Part shown: positions 8,420 through 16,675 of the stretch, in pieces
Numbering within the stretch: the stretch's first letter is position 1
Layout: each line of letters opens with the position of its first letter
Origin: Pseudomonadota bacterium
Lineage (GTDB): Bacteria > Pseudomonadota > Alphaproteobacteria > Rhizobiales > Hyphomicrobiaceae
NCBI GenBank assembly: GCA_023412805.1
Contig: JAEZRM010000096.1
Location: 1-28,460, forward strand
Reading direction: 5' to 3'
Length of the DNA stretch: 28,460 bases
The notes under the pieces: model-generated
The model's database searches: none
Seen by the model: only the letters and a program-made list of their open reading frames with translations
Told to the model about the DNA's origin: nothing
Translations under genes and position numbers: made by a program

Positions 8420-9469
8420 ATGGCCGACAAACCCGATGACACCGCGGGAGTAACGCCTCTCGCCAACGCCTCGCCGGCTAGTTCGTTCCGGCCGACTGAC
8501 ACGGCACGGACCGCACGAGCCATCTGGTACACGGCTCCGGGCGTCGTGGAAATACGCTCGAACGCACTTCGGCCACTGGAAGCTGGCCAAGCCCTCGTGC
8601 GGACCGCATTCAGCGGTATCAGCCGCGGTACCGAACGACTGGTCATCAATGGCGCCGTCGGCCAACAGGAATGGGAACGCATGCGCGCGCCTCTGCAAGA
8701 GGGCGCGTTTCCATTCCCAGTTAAATACGGCTATTGCGCGACCGGCACGGTCGAGGACGGCCCTGATGCCCTCAAGGGCCGCGCCGTCTTCTGCCTGCAT
8801 CCCCATCAGGACCGATTTGTCGCACCTGTCGAAATGCTCGTCCCGATCCCGGACGGCGTCCCCGTAAGACGCGCGACTCTCGCCGCCAACATGGAGACCG
8901 CCCTCAACGCCATATGGGACTCGGGTGCCAGCGCCGGTGACCGCATCGTCATCGTCGGTGCCGGCATCGTTGGACTTCTGGTTGCTTACATCTCCGCCCA
9001 TTTGCCGGGCGCGGATGTAACGGTCGTCGACGTTGCCGACCGCGGTGGCCTCGTTGCGAACCTCGGCGCGAAGTTCGCAGCACCAGACCAGGCACCACGC
9101 GGGGCCGACGTTGTTTTTCACACCAGCGCGTCGGCTCCGGGTCTCAGCACGGCCCTCGCTTGCGCGGGGCTCGAGGCGACCGTCGTCGAGCTCTCGTGGT
9201 ACGGCGATATGGATGTGCCCGCACCTCTGGGTGGCACGTTCCACAGTCAGCGCTTGCGTCTGCAGTCCTCACAGGTCGGGCAGGTCTCCGCAGGGCGCCG
9301 GCCACGCTGGAGCTACCGCCGCCGCATGGAGAAGGCACTGGCTCTTCTCGCCGATCCCGCATTCGACGCGCTCGTCGCCGACGAGATCGCCTTTGACGAC
9401 GCTCCCGTTGCGCTCCCACGCGTGCTGGCACCCGGTGCTTCCGGCCTCGCTCCCGTCATCCGGTACTGA
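8420..9469 (+). CDS. MDR-superfamily dehydrogenase lacking catalytic zinc ligands (BchC-like)
   Basis: A 349-aa medium-chain dehydrogenase/reductase. The first ~30 residues look like a non-conserved leader, and the fold starts near ARAIWYTAPG. The Rossmann nucleotide-binding motif is VGAGIVGLL (179-187). Where alcohol dehydrogenases have the zinc-binding Cys and His-Glu, this protein reads SGISRGTE (65-72) and KYGYCATG (102-109). Classical catalytic zinc binding is therefore not expected. The SGISxGTE signature resembles the bacteriochlorophyllide dehydrogenase BchC subfamily, but no photosynthesis gene is near. Substrate and pathway are unknown. The spacing to a weak GGTGG Shine-Dalgarno is long, so a later start is possible. 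The 3' end overlaps the convergent MgtC-like gene by 14 bases. Confidence 0.82.
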   Translation: MADKPDDTAGVTPLANASPASSFRPTDTARTARAIWYTAPGVVEIRSNALRPLEAGQALVRTAFSGISRGTERLVINGAVGQQEWERMRAPLQEGAFPFPVKYGYCATGTVEDGPDALKGRAVFCLHPHQDRFVAPVEMLVPIPDGVPVRRATLAANMETALNAIWDSGASAGDRIVIVGAGIVGLLVAYISAHLPGADVTVVDVADRGGLVANLGAKFAAPDQAPRGADVVFHTSASAPGLSTALACAGLEATVVELSWYGDMDVPAPLGGTFHSQRLRLQSSQVGQVSAGRRPRWSYRRRMEKALALLADPAFDALVADEIAFDDAPVALPRVLAPGASGLAPVIRY

Positions 9470-10748
9470 CGCCGCTTTCGCTCGAAGCCCCAAATCCGAT
9501 CAGACAAGCCACACCGGCGACGATGGCCAATGCCGATGCAATCGCTTTCGGCCAGCCCATAGCCGTTCCACCCACCCACCACGCGATCACCGTCTTGGTA
9601 ATGGTGTTGACGGCAACGGCTATGAAGATGGCCATGACAGCCATTTGCGGATCCGCCCCGCCACGTGACATGGACAGCGTTATCGCGGCCGTGTCGGCAA
9701 TACCCGATAGCGCAGCGACGGCGTAGGCACCTGCCGCGCCCGCGTAGTCCGTCAGCGCCTTGGCAGCGAAAGTGACAATACCCAGAAGCGCGCCGAACTT
9801 GAGTACCGTCTTCATGTCGAACGGGTTCTTGAGCTCGAGTGCGCCGCGCTCACCTTCCCCATTGCGCCCCCAGTACATCAACAACACGCCGGCGACCCCA
9901 AGCACCACGCCCATCGCCACGATCGACGGCGCTACGCTCAACAGCAGCCGCAGGTTGATCGTCCCGACAATGGCCAGGACGCGCAGCGCCATCATCGCAT
10001 CCGCAAAGAGCGTGCCTGATACCAGCAGTGTCCTCTGTTCCGGATGCTCGCGCGCCATGCGAGCCAGAGTCATCGTCACGGCGGTAGACGATGCGAGGCC
10101 ACCTGCGAGCCCAGTGATCGCGATGCCCTGGTGCTCGCCCGCGAACTTCACCGCGAGATAGCCGACAAAGCTCAACGCCGCGATCATGATCGTCATGAGC
10201 CAGATCTCGTAGGGATTGAGCGCGTCCCACGGATCGACAGTACGATTGGGCAGCAGCGGCAGAAGCACGAAGGTCATCGCCAGCAGCACGATCCCGGAGC
10301 GAAGCTCCTCGCGCGTCATTCGCTCGAGCCACGTATGAAGAACGGATTTCCAGGCCAGAAGAACGGCCGCGGCCACGCCACCCGCGGCCGCCGCCTCGAT
10401 GGATCCCAGTACCGCGAGTGCGCCCAAAGCGAACGCCAGCATCGCAGCGACAATGGTCGTGATGCCGAACGCTTCATCGCGTTCCATTTCGCGATAGCGG
10501 AACATCGCAAAGATCAGGGCGAACACCACGAATGCGGCACCGAGTGCGAAATCCCCCCCGCCCGGTCCAGCCGCCTGCCCGATCGCCCCCCAAACACCGC
10601 CCAGCAGCCCGCTGAGCGCGAACGTACGCAACCCGGCCGTGCGATCCCCTTCCTCCTCCTTGCGTTCGCGCCAACCCCGTTCGAGACCGATCAGAATTCC
10701 GACCGCCAATGCCACCGACAACCGCTGAAAGAGCTCAAAAGTATCCAT
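9456..10748 (-). CDS. MgtC/SapB-family membrane protein with DUF4010 domain
   Basis: A 430-aa polytopic membrane protein. The N-terminal ~140 residues are MgtC/SapB-like, with the signature ILIGLERGWRER just after the first TM segment. The remainder is a DUF4010-type multi-TM region with repeated Gly/Ala-rich helices; about 11-13 hydrophobic segments are seen in all. MgtC proteins are linked to growth in low magnesium and to ATP-synthase modulation, but DUF4010 fusions are uncharacterised. The frame stays open upstream to 11165, running antisense into panB. The ATG at 10748 is chosen because the family homology begins right there with a typical N-terminal helix. Its 3' end overlaps the convergent MDR gene. 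Confidence 0.85.
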   Translation of the reverse strand: MDTFELFQRLSVALAVGILIGLERGWRERKEEEGDRTAGLRTFALSGLLGGVWGAIGQAAGPGGGDFALGAAFVVFALIFAMFRYREMERDEAFGITTIVAAMLAFALGALAVLGSIEAAAAGGVAAAVLLAWKSVLHTWLERMTREELRSGIVLLAMTFVLLPLLPNRTVDPWDALNPYEIWLMTIMIAALSFVGYLAVKFAGEHQGIAITGLAGGLASSTAVTMTLARMAREHPEQRTLLVSGTLFADAMMALRVLAIVGTINLRLLLSVAPSIVAMGVVLGVAGVLLMYWGRNGEGERGALELKNPFDMKTVLKFGALLGIVTFAAKALTDYAGAAGAYAVAALSGIADTAAITLSMSRGGADPQMAVMAIFIAVAVNTITKTVIAWWVGGTAMGWPKAIASALAIVAGVACLIGFGASSESGVSTG

Positions 10749-10812
10749 TGCAAACCCGCCTCCGATGCAGCGCAACGTTCGAGAGCGGCTTTCGTTTCCC
10801 AAGAGCCCGATG

Positions 10813-10831
10813 GGCAAAGTGCGCATTTGCC
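10813..10831. promoter_or_regulatory. Inverted repeat in the panB / MgtC-like divergent spacer
   Basis: GGCAAA-n7-TTTGCC lies near the middle of the 205-base gap between the two divergent starts. The position suits a shared operator, but no regulator is recognised and no clear promoter boxes were found in the gap. Confidence 0.3.
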
Positions 10832-10953
10832 ATGTGCTGAGCAAGACTTGGTATGCAGCCGCACGACCCGGCCGCCGGTTTCGACAACCATCCATATGAG
10901 CTAGAACGCGGTCAACACGCGACACAGGCCCGCCCAACAGATCGAGAGCATCC

Positions 10954-11784
10954 ATGAGCGCAACGACCATCAGCAAAGCTTTGACGCCCCCCGACATCTC
11001 GTCCCGGAAGGGGGGCACGCCAATTGTTTGCCTGACGGCGTACACGACGCCGGTGGCGCGCATCGTCGATCGACACTGCGATCTCATCCTCGTCGGCGAC
11101 AGCGTCGGCATGGTGCTGCACGGCCTGCCGTCCACGGTCGGTGTATCGCTCGACATGATGATCATGCACGGCCAAGCCGTAACGCGCGCTGCGCAACACG
11201 CACTCGTCGTCGTGGATCTGCCGTTTGGTTCCTACGAGGCCAGCCCGGATCAGGCGTTCCGCAGCGCCGCCCGTGTTATGGCTGAGACCGGATGCGGCGC
11301 CGTGAAGCTCGAAGGCGGAGAGAGCATGGCGGAGACCATTCGCTTCCTCACGCGCCGCGGTATTCCGGTGATGGCTCACATCGGACTGACACCACAAGCG
11401 GTCAACACCTTCGGTGGCTACAAGGTGCAAGGACGTGGAGAAAGCGCCGATCGCATTCTCGACGATGCCAAAGCTGTCGCCGATGCCGGTGCCTTTTCCG
11501 TGGTGCTCGAGAAGGTCACCGAAGCGCTTGCGCGCAAGATCACCGAAACCGTCACGATCCCAACCGTCGGCATTGGTGCGTCCGTCGCTTGTGATGGACA
11601 GATTCTCGTCATTGAAGACGTGCTCGGCATCTTCACGGATTTCCGCCCGAAGTTCGTCAAGCGCTACGCCGAGCTCGGGCGCGATATGGAGACCGCAGTT
11701 TCGGCCTATGCCGCCGAGGTTCGCGACCGTCGCTTTCCGGGCCCCGAGCATGTCTTTGCCGAAACGGCAAAAACCCGTACCTGA
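10954..11784 (+). CDS. panB: 3-methyl-2-oxobutanoate hydroxymethyltransferase (pantothenate pathway)
   Basis: A 276-aa enzyme matching PanB over its full length (E. coli 264 aa). It transfers the hydroxymethyl group of methylene-tetrahydrofolate to alpha-ketoisovalerate, giving ketopantoate, the first step towards pantothenate and CoA. The TIM-barrel metal and catalytic residues are readable: D49 in LVGDSVGM, D88 in VVDLPFGSY, E120 in KLEGG and E186 in VLEKV. AHIGLTPQ, found in almost all PanB proteins, is present. panC and panD are not adjacent. The gene is preceded by a modest GAGAG Shine-Dalgarno-like stretch. An aldo/keto reductase gene follows 70 bases downstream on the same strand and may be co-transcribed. 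Confidence 0.97.
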   Translation: MSATTISKALTPPDISSRKGGTPIVCLTAYTTPVARIVDRHCDLILVGDSVGMVLHGLPSTVGVSLDMMIMHGQAVTRAAQHALVVVDLPFGSYEASPDQAFRSAARVMAETGCGAVKLEGGESMAETIRFLTRRGIPVMAHIGLTPQAVNTFGGYKVQGRGESADRILDDAKAVADAGAFSVVLEKVTEALARKITETVTIPTVGIGASVACDGQILVIEDVLGIFTDFRPKFVKRYAELGRDMETAVSAYAAEVRDRRFPGPEHVFAETAKTRT

Positions 11785-11854
11785 AGCGCGCTTGCGCCAC
11801 GAGGCCGGCGCCGCCATGATCCGGCATCCGGCACCAGATCATCGGGAGAAATCC

Positions 11855-12874
11855 ATGGCCGCCATGCGCTATCGCACGCTCGGACGCAGCGGGCTCAAGG
11901 TCTCCGAGCTCTGCCTCGGCACGATGATGTTCGGCGGTCCGACCGATCAGGCCGAAGCCCAGCGCATTGCCGATGACGCCGCGGATCTCGGCGTCAACTT
12001 CATCGATACGGCGAACGTCTACGAGCAGGGCCGCTCGGAGGAAGTCACGGGTCGCGTCATCAAGGCACGCCGCAATCATTGGATTCTGGCAAGCAAGCTC
12101 GCGCAGCCGACCGGCCCCGGACCGAATGACCGTGGGCTCTCACGCCGCCACATGATCGAAGCCGTCGATGCCTCGCTCAAGCGTCTCGACACGGACCACA
12201 TCGACATCGAGTACATTCATCGCGTCGATCCGAGCGTGCCGTGGGAGAGTGTGGCGGAAACCTTCGGCGACCTCATCCGCGCGGGCAAACTCCGCTACTG
12301 GGGCCTTTCCAATGTGCGCGCATGGCACATTCCGGCGATCGACACGGCGTGCTGCGCGGTCGGCGCACCGGCGCCGATCGTCCTCCAGCCCTACTACAAC
12401 ATCATGAACCGTATGCCGGAGGTGGAAGTATTGCCGGCGGCCCGCGCGTACGGCCTCGGCGTCGCCTCCTACAGCCCTATCGCGCGTGGCGTGCTCTCCG
12501 GCAAATACCAGCCGGGCAGCAATGCGCCGCCGGATACGCGCGCCGGCCGCAACGACAAGCGCATGATGGAAACCGAATGGCGGCCTGAATCGCTCGCCAT
12601 TGCCGCGAAGCTCAAGGCCCATTGCGATGCGAAAGGTGTCAGCCTCGTGCATTTCGCGGTAGCTTGGGTACTGAACAATGCCGCGATCTCATCGGTGATC
12701 GCGGGCCCGCGCACTTTCGAGCAGTGGTCCAACTATCCCGCCGCGCTCGACTACGTATGGACGAAAGAGGACGAAGCATTGGTCGACAACCTCGTCAGAC
12801 CCGGCCATCCCTCGTCGCCCGGCTACACCGATCCCGGTTATCCGATCGAGGGCCGCTTCGCGAAGATCGTATAA
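11855..12874 (+). CDS. Aldo/keto reductase
   Basis: A 339-aa cytosolic NADPH-dependent oxidoreductase of the aldo/keto reductase superfamily, YajO/Tas-like branch. The opening MRYRTLGRSGLKVSELCLGTMMFG is typical. The catalytic tetrad is visible as D51, Y56, K81 and H122. The C-terminal part carries the LNNAAISSVIAGPRTFEQ cofactor-binding signature. The frame is open upstream into panB. ATG 11855 is chosen because GGGAGA (11844-11849) sits at correct spacing and the conserved fold starts there. The natural substrate is not predictable. Its TAA stop is immediately followed by the stop of the convergent nitronate-monooxygenase-like gene, with no base in between. Confidence 0.93.
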   Translation: MAAMRYRTLGRSGLKVSELCLGTMMFGGPTDQAEAQRIADDAADLGVNFIDTANVYEQGRSEEVTGRVIKARRNHWILASKLAQPTGPGPNDRGLSRRHMIEAVDASLKRLDTDHIDIEYIHRVDPSVPWESVAETFGDLIRAGKLRYWGLSNVRAWHIPAIDTACCAVGAPAPIVLQPYYNIMNRMPEVEVLPAARAYGLGVASYSPIARGVLSGKYQPGSNAPPDTRAGRNDKRMMETEWRPESLAIAAKLKAHCDAKGVSLVHFAVAWVLNNAAISSVIAGPRTFEQWSNYPAALDYVWTKEDEALVDNLVRPGHPSSPGYTDPGYPIEGRFAKIV

Positions 12875-13855
12875 CTATCGCACCAGCCGCGCCGTCGACC
12901 TGAGGATGTCGGCCGCCTCTTCGACCATGCGCGACATGATCGTCTCCGCCGGCTCGACGCGATCGATGAGGCCGAGCGCCTCCCCAGCGATGATCGGTGC
13001 TTGGGTTGCATCACCCGAAGCGATCGCGGCATGAACACGTTGCGTCTCCGGAGGACGGTTGGCCCGAAGCTGATCTTCCTTGCCGTGCCAGCGATCGGTG
13101 AATGAGTTGCGCACAACGCGAATGTCGAAGCGATCCGGCCAGTACCGTTCGCGCACGATATCTGTCGTCGAGGTGCGCAACGTATCATCGCCAGTCGCCT
13201 GCACACCCGCCGCCTGGACGTTCGGATGCACCAGAGCCTCGGCGGCGGCCCAGAACCGCGTTCCTATCACGACACCGTCCGCGCCGAGCGTGAGCGCGGC
13301 GGCCACTCCCCGCCCATCGGCAATACCGCCAGCAGCACAGAGCAGTGTCTCGGGCGCCTCCCGCGCAAGAAGATCGGCGATCTCGGGCACGATGGTCATG
13401 GTGGCGCGCCGCGCACCGTGCCCGCCGGCCTCGGTGCCCTGCGCGACCACGATGTCGGCGCCCGCCTCAAGCGCCTCCAAGCAGTCGTTGCGTGACTGAA
13501 CCTGGCAGATCAGCAGCGCTCCGGATGTCCTGATCGCGGGCGCGAAGGGGCGCGGATCACCGAACGAAAGAAACATGGCAGCGGGCTTGTGTGCCAGCAT
13601 GATGTCGAGAAGTTGCGGCGCCTGGGCGAGAGACCACGTTATGAAACCACCGCCGACACGCGTATTGCCTGCCTCGCGAAACTGCTGCTCGATCCAATCG
13701 GCATCGCCGTAGCCGCCGCCGATGAGGCCCAGTCCGCCTGCGTTCGTGACAGCGCGGGCGAGCGCCCCTCCTGAGGCTGTCCCCATGGGCGCCAGTATGA
13801 TCGGATGCCTGATACCGAGCGCCCGTGTCAGTCGCGTCTCAATGCGCATCCACAT
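12875..13855 (-). CDS. Nitronate monooxygenase / 2-nitropropane dioxygenase-family flavoprotein
   Basis: A 326-aa FMN-dependent TIM-barrel protein. The N-terminal HPIILAPMG, the loop AQGTEAGGHG (138-147, with H146 at the position of the catalytic His of class I enzymes) and the later GGIADGRGVAAALTLGADGVVIGTRF phosphate-binding region are characteristic. Class members oxidise propionate-3-nitronate or alkyl nitronates, and some are enoyl reductases, so the substrate is open. ATG 13855 is used; an alternative ATG two codons later (13849) is equally plausible. The gene lies 23 bases after the crotonase-like gene on the same strand and is likely co-transcribed with it. Confidence 0.88.
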   Translation of the reverse strand: MWMRIETRLTRALGIRHPIILAPMGTASGGALARAVTNAGGLGLIGGGYGDADWIEQQFREAGNTRVGGGFITWSLAQAPQLLDIMLAHKPAAMFLSFGDPRPFAPAIRTSGALLICQVQSRNDCLEALEAGADIVVAQGTEAGGHGARRATMTIVPEIADLLAREAPETLLCAAGGIADGRGVAAALTLGADGVVIGTRFWAAAEALVHPNVQAAGVQATGDDTLRTSTTDIVRERYWPDRFDIRVVRNSFTDRWHGKEDQLRANRPPETQRVHAAIASGDATQAPIIAGEALGLIDRVEPAETIMSRMVEEAADILRSTARLVR

Positions 13856-13878
13856 GCCTCCAGTCCGCTCCGCGGTGC

Positions 13879-14673
13879 CTAGCGCCCCTTGAAGACCGGA
13901 CGTCGCTTCTCCATGAACGCGCGACGGCCCTCGATATAGTCTTCGCTCGCAAAGCAGGCGTCGATCGCGGCATTCAGCGTCGCGATGTCCCGCTTGTCCT
14001 GATCCTGCGTCGCGGCATGAATCGCGAGCTTCGCGGCCTTGACGGTCAGCGGTGCGTTGTCCGCGATCGTCGCGGCGTATTTTCTGACGTAGGTCTCGAG
14101 CTCTTCGGCCTGCACGACCCGATTGACGAGCCCCATGATGCGCGCGTCCTCGGCCGTGAAACGGTTCGCCGTGAAAAAGATCTCCTTGGCGAAGGCCGGC
14201 CCGACGATATCGACGAGCTTCTTGATACCCGAGGCGCGATAGCCGAGCCCGAGCCGCGCAGCCGGCACGGCAAAGAAGCTGTCGTGCCCACAGATGCGGA
14301 TATCGGTATTGAGCGCGATGGCGACGCCGCCCCCGACACAGAGCCCGCGGATCATCGCGATCGTCGGCTTGCTGGTGTTAGTGATCGCTAACTGCGCCGT
14401 CTCGCCGGCCCTGTCGTAGACCTTGATCGTCTCCTCGCGATCGCGCTTCTTGTCGAACTCGGAGATATCGGCGCCCGAGACGAAGGCCTTGTCCCCGGCC
14501 CCCGTCAGCACGATCACGCGCACGGCGGGATCGGCCTCGAAGTCGGCGATGATCTTCGGGATCGCTACCCACATCTCATAGGATACGGCGTTGCGCTTTT
14601 CCGGCTGATTGAAGGTCATCCAGCCGATGCCACCCTCCTTGCGGGCGAGCATCTTGGTCGTGCCGAGGTCCAT
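13879..14673 (-). CDS. Crotonase-fold (enoyl-CoA hydratase/isomerase family) protein without the catalytic glutamates
   Basis: A 264-aa member of the crotonase superfamily. The CoA-binding and oxyanion-hole elements are present: KAFVSGADI (~62-70) and IRGLCVGGGVAIA (~108-120). The two glutamates that do hydration in rat mitochondrial enoyl-CoA hydratase (E144 in GGGCE and E164 in QPE) are both Ala here (A118 in GGGVA, A138 in VPA). Classic hydratase activity is therefore doubtful; isomerase, thioesterase, hydrolase or another acyl-CoA chemistry is possible. The C-terminal FMEKRRPVFKGR is typical of the family. ATG at 14673 was preferred over an upstream start at 14742 because homology starts with MDLGTTKML and a GGAG box lies ~10 bases before it. 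Confidence 0.88.
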   Translation of the reverse strand: MDLGTTKMLARKEGGIGWMTFNQPEKRNAVSYEMWVAIPKIIADFEADPAVRVIVLTGAGDKAFVSGADISEFDKKRDREETIKVYDRAGETAQLAITNTSKPTIAMIRGLCVGGGVAIALNTDIRICGHDSFFAVPAARLGLGYRASGIKKLVDIVGPAFAKEIFFTANRFTAEDARIMGLVNRVVQAEELETYVRKYAATIADNAPLTVKAAKLAIHAATQDQDKRDIATLNAAIDACFASEDYIEGRRAFMEKRRPVFKGR

Positions 14674-14913
14674 GAGGATTTTTCTCCAAGTGCGCCGGAA
14701 ATAGGGGCGCTGGCGGCGGCTGGCGCGGACCTGCTTGAACAAAATTAGGCACCGCTTTCACTCGCGCGGAGACTATATCCTTCAACAAGACGTCTATATT
14801 GGCAATGACACGTTGGCATGGCAGCACGCCCCGATCGGGCGGCTCCTGGCCCGCTCAAGTGCGTACAATTCCGAGGTGATTGAATTATCACTGCATTTGC
14901 GACGGCCGCGCCC

Positions 14914-14929
14914 GCTGTCGGACGACAGC
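14914..14929 (-). terminator. Stem-loop downstream of sucC
   Basis: GCTGTC-GGAC-GACAGC forms a compact hairpin about 26 bases beyond the sucC stop. No U tract follows on the minus strand, so it may be a 3'-stabilising or Rho-assisted element. A separate perfect 12-bp palindrome CCGGCTAGCCGG (14952-14963) spans the sucC stop codon. The rest of the 282-base gap to the next gene shows no open frame of note. Confidence 0.4.
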
Positions 14930-14955
14930 CGCCACAAATTTTCCCCGCTATCCGG

Positions 14956-16155
14956 CTAGCCGGCCGCGCGCACGGCGTCCGTGATCTTCTTTGCGGCGTC
15001 GGCGAGATTGTCCGCACTCAGGATCTGGAGGCCGGACTCGGCCATGATCTTCTTGCCGAGCTCGACATTCGTGCCTTCGAGCCGAACCACGAGCGGCACC
15101 GTCACGCCCAGCTCGCGCGCCGCCGCTACAACGCCCTCGGCAATGATATCGCAGCGCATGATGCCGCCGAAGATGTTGACCAGGATACCTTTGACGCTCG
15201 GATCGTTGAGGATGATCTTGAAGGCGGCCGTGACCTTCTCTTTCGACGCCGAGCCACCGACATCCAGGAAGTTCGCCGGCTCCATGCCGTGCAGTTTGAT
15301 GATATCCATCGTTGCCATGGCAAGTCCGGCGCCATTCACGAGGCAACCAATCTGGCCGTCGAGCTTGACGTAGGAAAGGTCGTACTTCGAGGCCTCAACC
15401 TCGGAAGGATCTTCCTCCGCGAGGTCACGCATGGCGACGACCTCTTTCTGGCGGAAGAGGGCGTTCGAGTCGAAGTTCATCTTGCCGTCGAGCGCCAGAA
15501 GATTTCCATCCTTGGTCACGACAAGGGGATTGATCTCGAGCAGCGCCATGTCCTTCTCGACGACCATCCGGTAGAGATCGCCGATGAGCTTGACGCACTG
15601 CTTGACCTGATCGCCTTCGAGCCCGAGCGCGAAGGCCACCTTGCGGCCGTGATAGGGGAAATAGCCTGATGCCGGGTCGATCGAGAACGTCAGGATCTTC
15701 TCGGGCGTGTCGTGGGCGACCTGCTCGATATCCATGCCGCCTTCGGTCGACACGATGAACGCGACACGGCTCGTCTCGCGGTCGACCAGCGCCGAAAGAT
15801 AAAGCTCGCGCGCGATCGCCGAACCGTCCTCGATATAGAGGCGCTGCACCTTACGGCCCTCGGGACCCGTCTGCACGGTGACGAGCGTGTTGCCGAGCAT
15901 CTGGCCGGCAAAGGCCTCGACTTCCTCGACGGATTCCGCAAGCCGCACGCCGCCGCCATTACCGGCCGCCGATTCCTTGAACTTGCCCTTGCCGCGTCCA
16001 CCAGCATGGATCTGGGACTTTACCACCCACACCGGCCCGGGAAGCTTCTTCGCCGCCTCGACGGCCTCCGCGACCGTGAACGCGGGGTAGCCCACGCCCG
16101 TCGGCACGCCATACTGCCGATAGAGCTCCTTGGCTTGGTACTCGTGGATGTTCAT
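14956..16155 (-). CDS. sucC: Succinyl-CoA synthetase (ADP-forming) beta subunit
   Basis: A 399-aa beta subunit that, with SucD, interconverts succinyl-CoA and succinate with nucleotide triphosphate formation in the TCA cycle. The N-terminal ATP-grasp domain opens with MNIHEYQAKELYRQYGVP and contains KSQIHAGGRGKGKF. The C-terminal ligase domain carries GCLVNGAGLAMATMDIIKLHG, ANFLDVGGSA and NIFGGIMRCD. The sequence resembles SucC more than malate thiokinase MtkA, for example in RVAFIVSTEGGMDIEQVAHDTP and the IFGGI rather than IFAGI reading. A GGGGA box precedes the ATG. sucD, which normally follows sucC directly, is absent; the next gene on the strand is the crotonase-like protein. Confidence 0.96.
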   Translation of the reverse strand: MNIHEYQAKELYRQYGVPTGVGYPAFTVAEAVEAAKKLPGPVWVVKSQIHAGGRGKGKFKESAAGNGGGVRLAESVEEVEAFAGQMLGNTLVTVQTGPEGRKVQRLYIEDGSAIARELYLSALVDRETSRVAFIVSTEGGMDIEQVAHDTPEKILTFSIDPASGYFPYHGRKVAFALGLEGDQVKQCVKLIGDLYRMVVEKDMALLEINPLVVTKDGNLLALDGKMNFDSNALFRQKEVVAMRDLAEEDPSEVEASKYDLSYVKLDGQIGCLVNGAGLAMATMDIIKLHGMEPANFLDVGGSASKEKVTAAFKIILNDPSVKGILVNIFGGIMRCDIIAEGVVAAARELGVTVPLVVRLEGTNVELGKKIMAESGLQILSADNLADAAKKITDAVRAAG

Positions 16156-16281
16156 GGCATCGTGTCCCCGTGGTGGCGTCGGCTGCTCGTTCCTTTAGCC
16201 CGTCTCCGGCCCACAAGAAAGGGCGGCTTTCGTACAAATCGCGCCAGGCGCCCTTCATAAACTCATGGGAGGTCTCGAGTA

Positions 16282-16668
16282 ATGACACTTTCAGGCCAAA
16301 CCCTCGCCGAGCGCGAGGAGCTCTTCAAGGCGTTCGGCCGCGCCTTCTTCAAAAAGGACGTCGAGGCGCTGTACCGGGTCGTCACGCCCGGCTTCCAGTG
16401 GCGCGGCCAGGACGAGGCCGGCGCACCCCGGCTGCTGGCGAGCCCCGAGGCCATCCGCGCGCATTTCGAGCGTCAGCGGGAAACGTACAGCGAGCAGCGC
16501 TTCAGCGACGTCGTCTACGAGCACCTGCCCGATGTTTCGTTCATGACTTTCCGTTTGACCGAAACTCGCCGGGCTGACGGCGCGGTCAGCAGCCATGCCG
16601 GCGTCGAGGTCTACAAGTTCGAGGATGGCCGGATTGCACTCAAGGACGTCTATCGCAAGCCCGTCTAG
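16282..16668 (+). CDS. NTF2-like / SnoaL-type small protein
   Basis: A 128-aa single-domain protein with the pattern of the NTF2-like cone fold: an N-terminal helix (EREELFKAFGRAFFKKDVEALYRVV), a conserved Trp in the first strand region (PGFQWRG), and C-terminal strands ending in GVEVYKFEDGRIALKDVYRKP. There is no signal peptide. Such proteins range from isomerases to ligand-binding proteins, so no activity is assigned. GGGAGG (16267-16272) lies 9 bases before the ATG. It is divergent from sucC across a 126-base spacer and ends 7 bases before the convergent L,D-transpeptidase-like gene. Confidence 0.78.
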   Translation: MTLSGQTLAEREELFKAFGRAFFKKDVEALYRVVTPGFQWRGQDEAGAPRLLASPEAIRAHFERQRETYSEQRFSDVVYEHLPDVSFMTFRLTETRRADGAVSSHAGVEVYKFEDGRIALKDVYRKPV

Positions 16669-16675
16669 AGGGACG

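Noticed and set aside
8420..9469. Zinc-dependent alcohol dehydrogenase
   Set aside because: The catalytic zinc ligands are replaced, so only the wider MDR family is supported.
10749..11165. N-terminal extension of the MgtC-like frame into panB
   Set aside because: It would be antisense to panB and adds 139 residues with no similarity to the family, whose start matches ATG 10748.
11414..11854. N-terminal extension of the aldo/keto reductase frame inside panB
   Set aside because: It is out of frame with panB, Ser/Arg-rich and lacks fold similarity. A good ribosome site precedes ATG 11855.
14876..14891. GTGAT-N6-ATCAC considered as a CRP/FNR-type site
   Set aside because: CRP sites need six bases between GTGA and TCAC, but here there are eight, and FNR/FixK sites need TTGAT-N4-ATCAA. 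It is kept only as a weak dyad.
14956..16155. Malate thiokinase (MtkA) as an alternative to SucC
   Set aside because: Key segments match SucC rather than MtkA, and no mtkB or other serine-cycle genes are adjacent.
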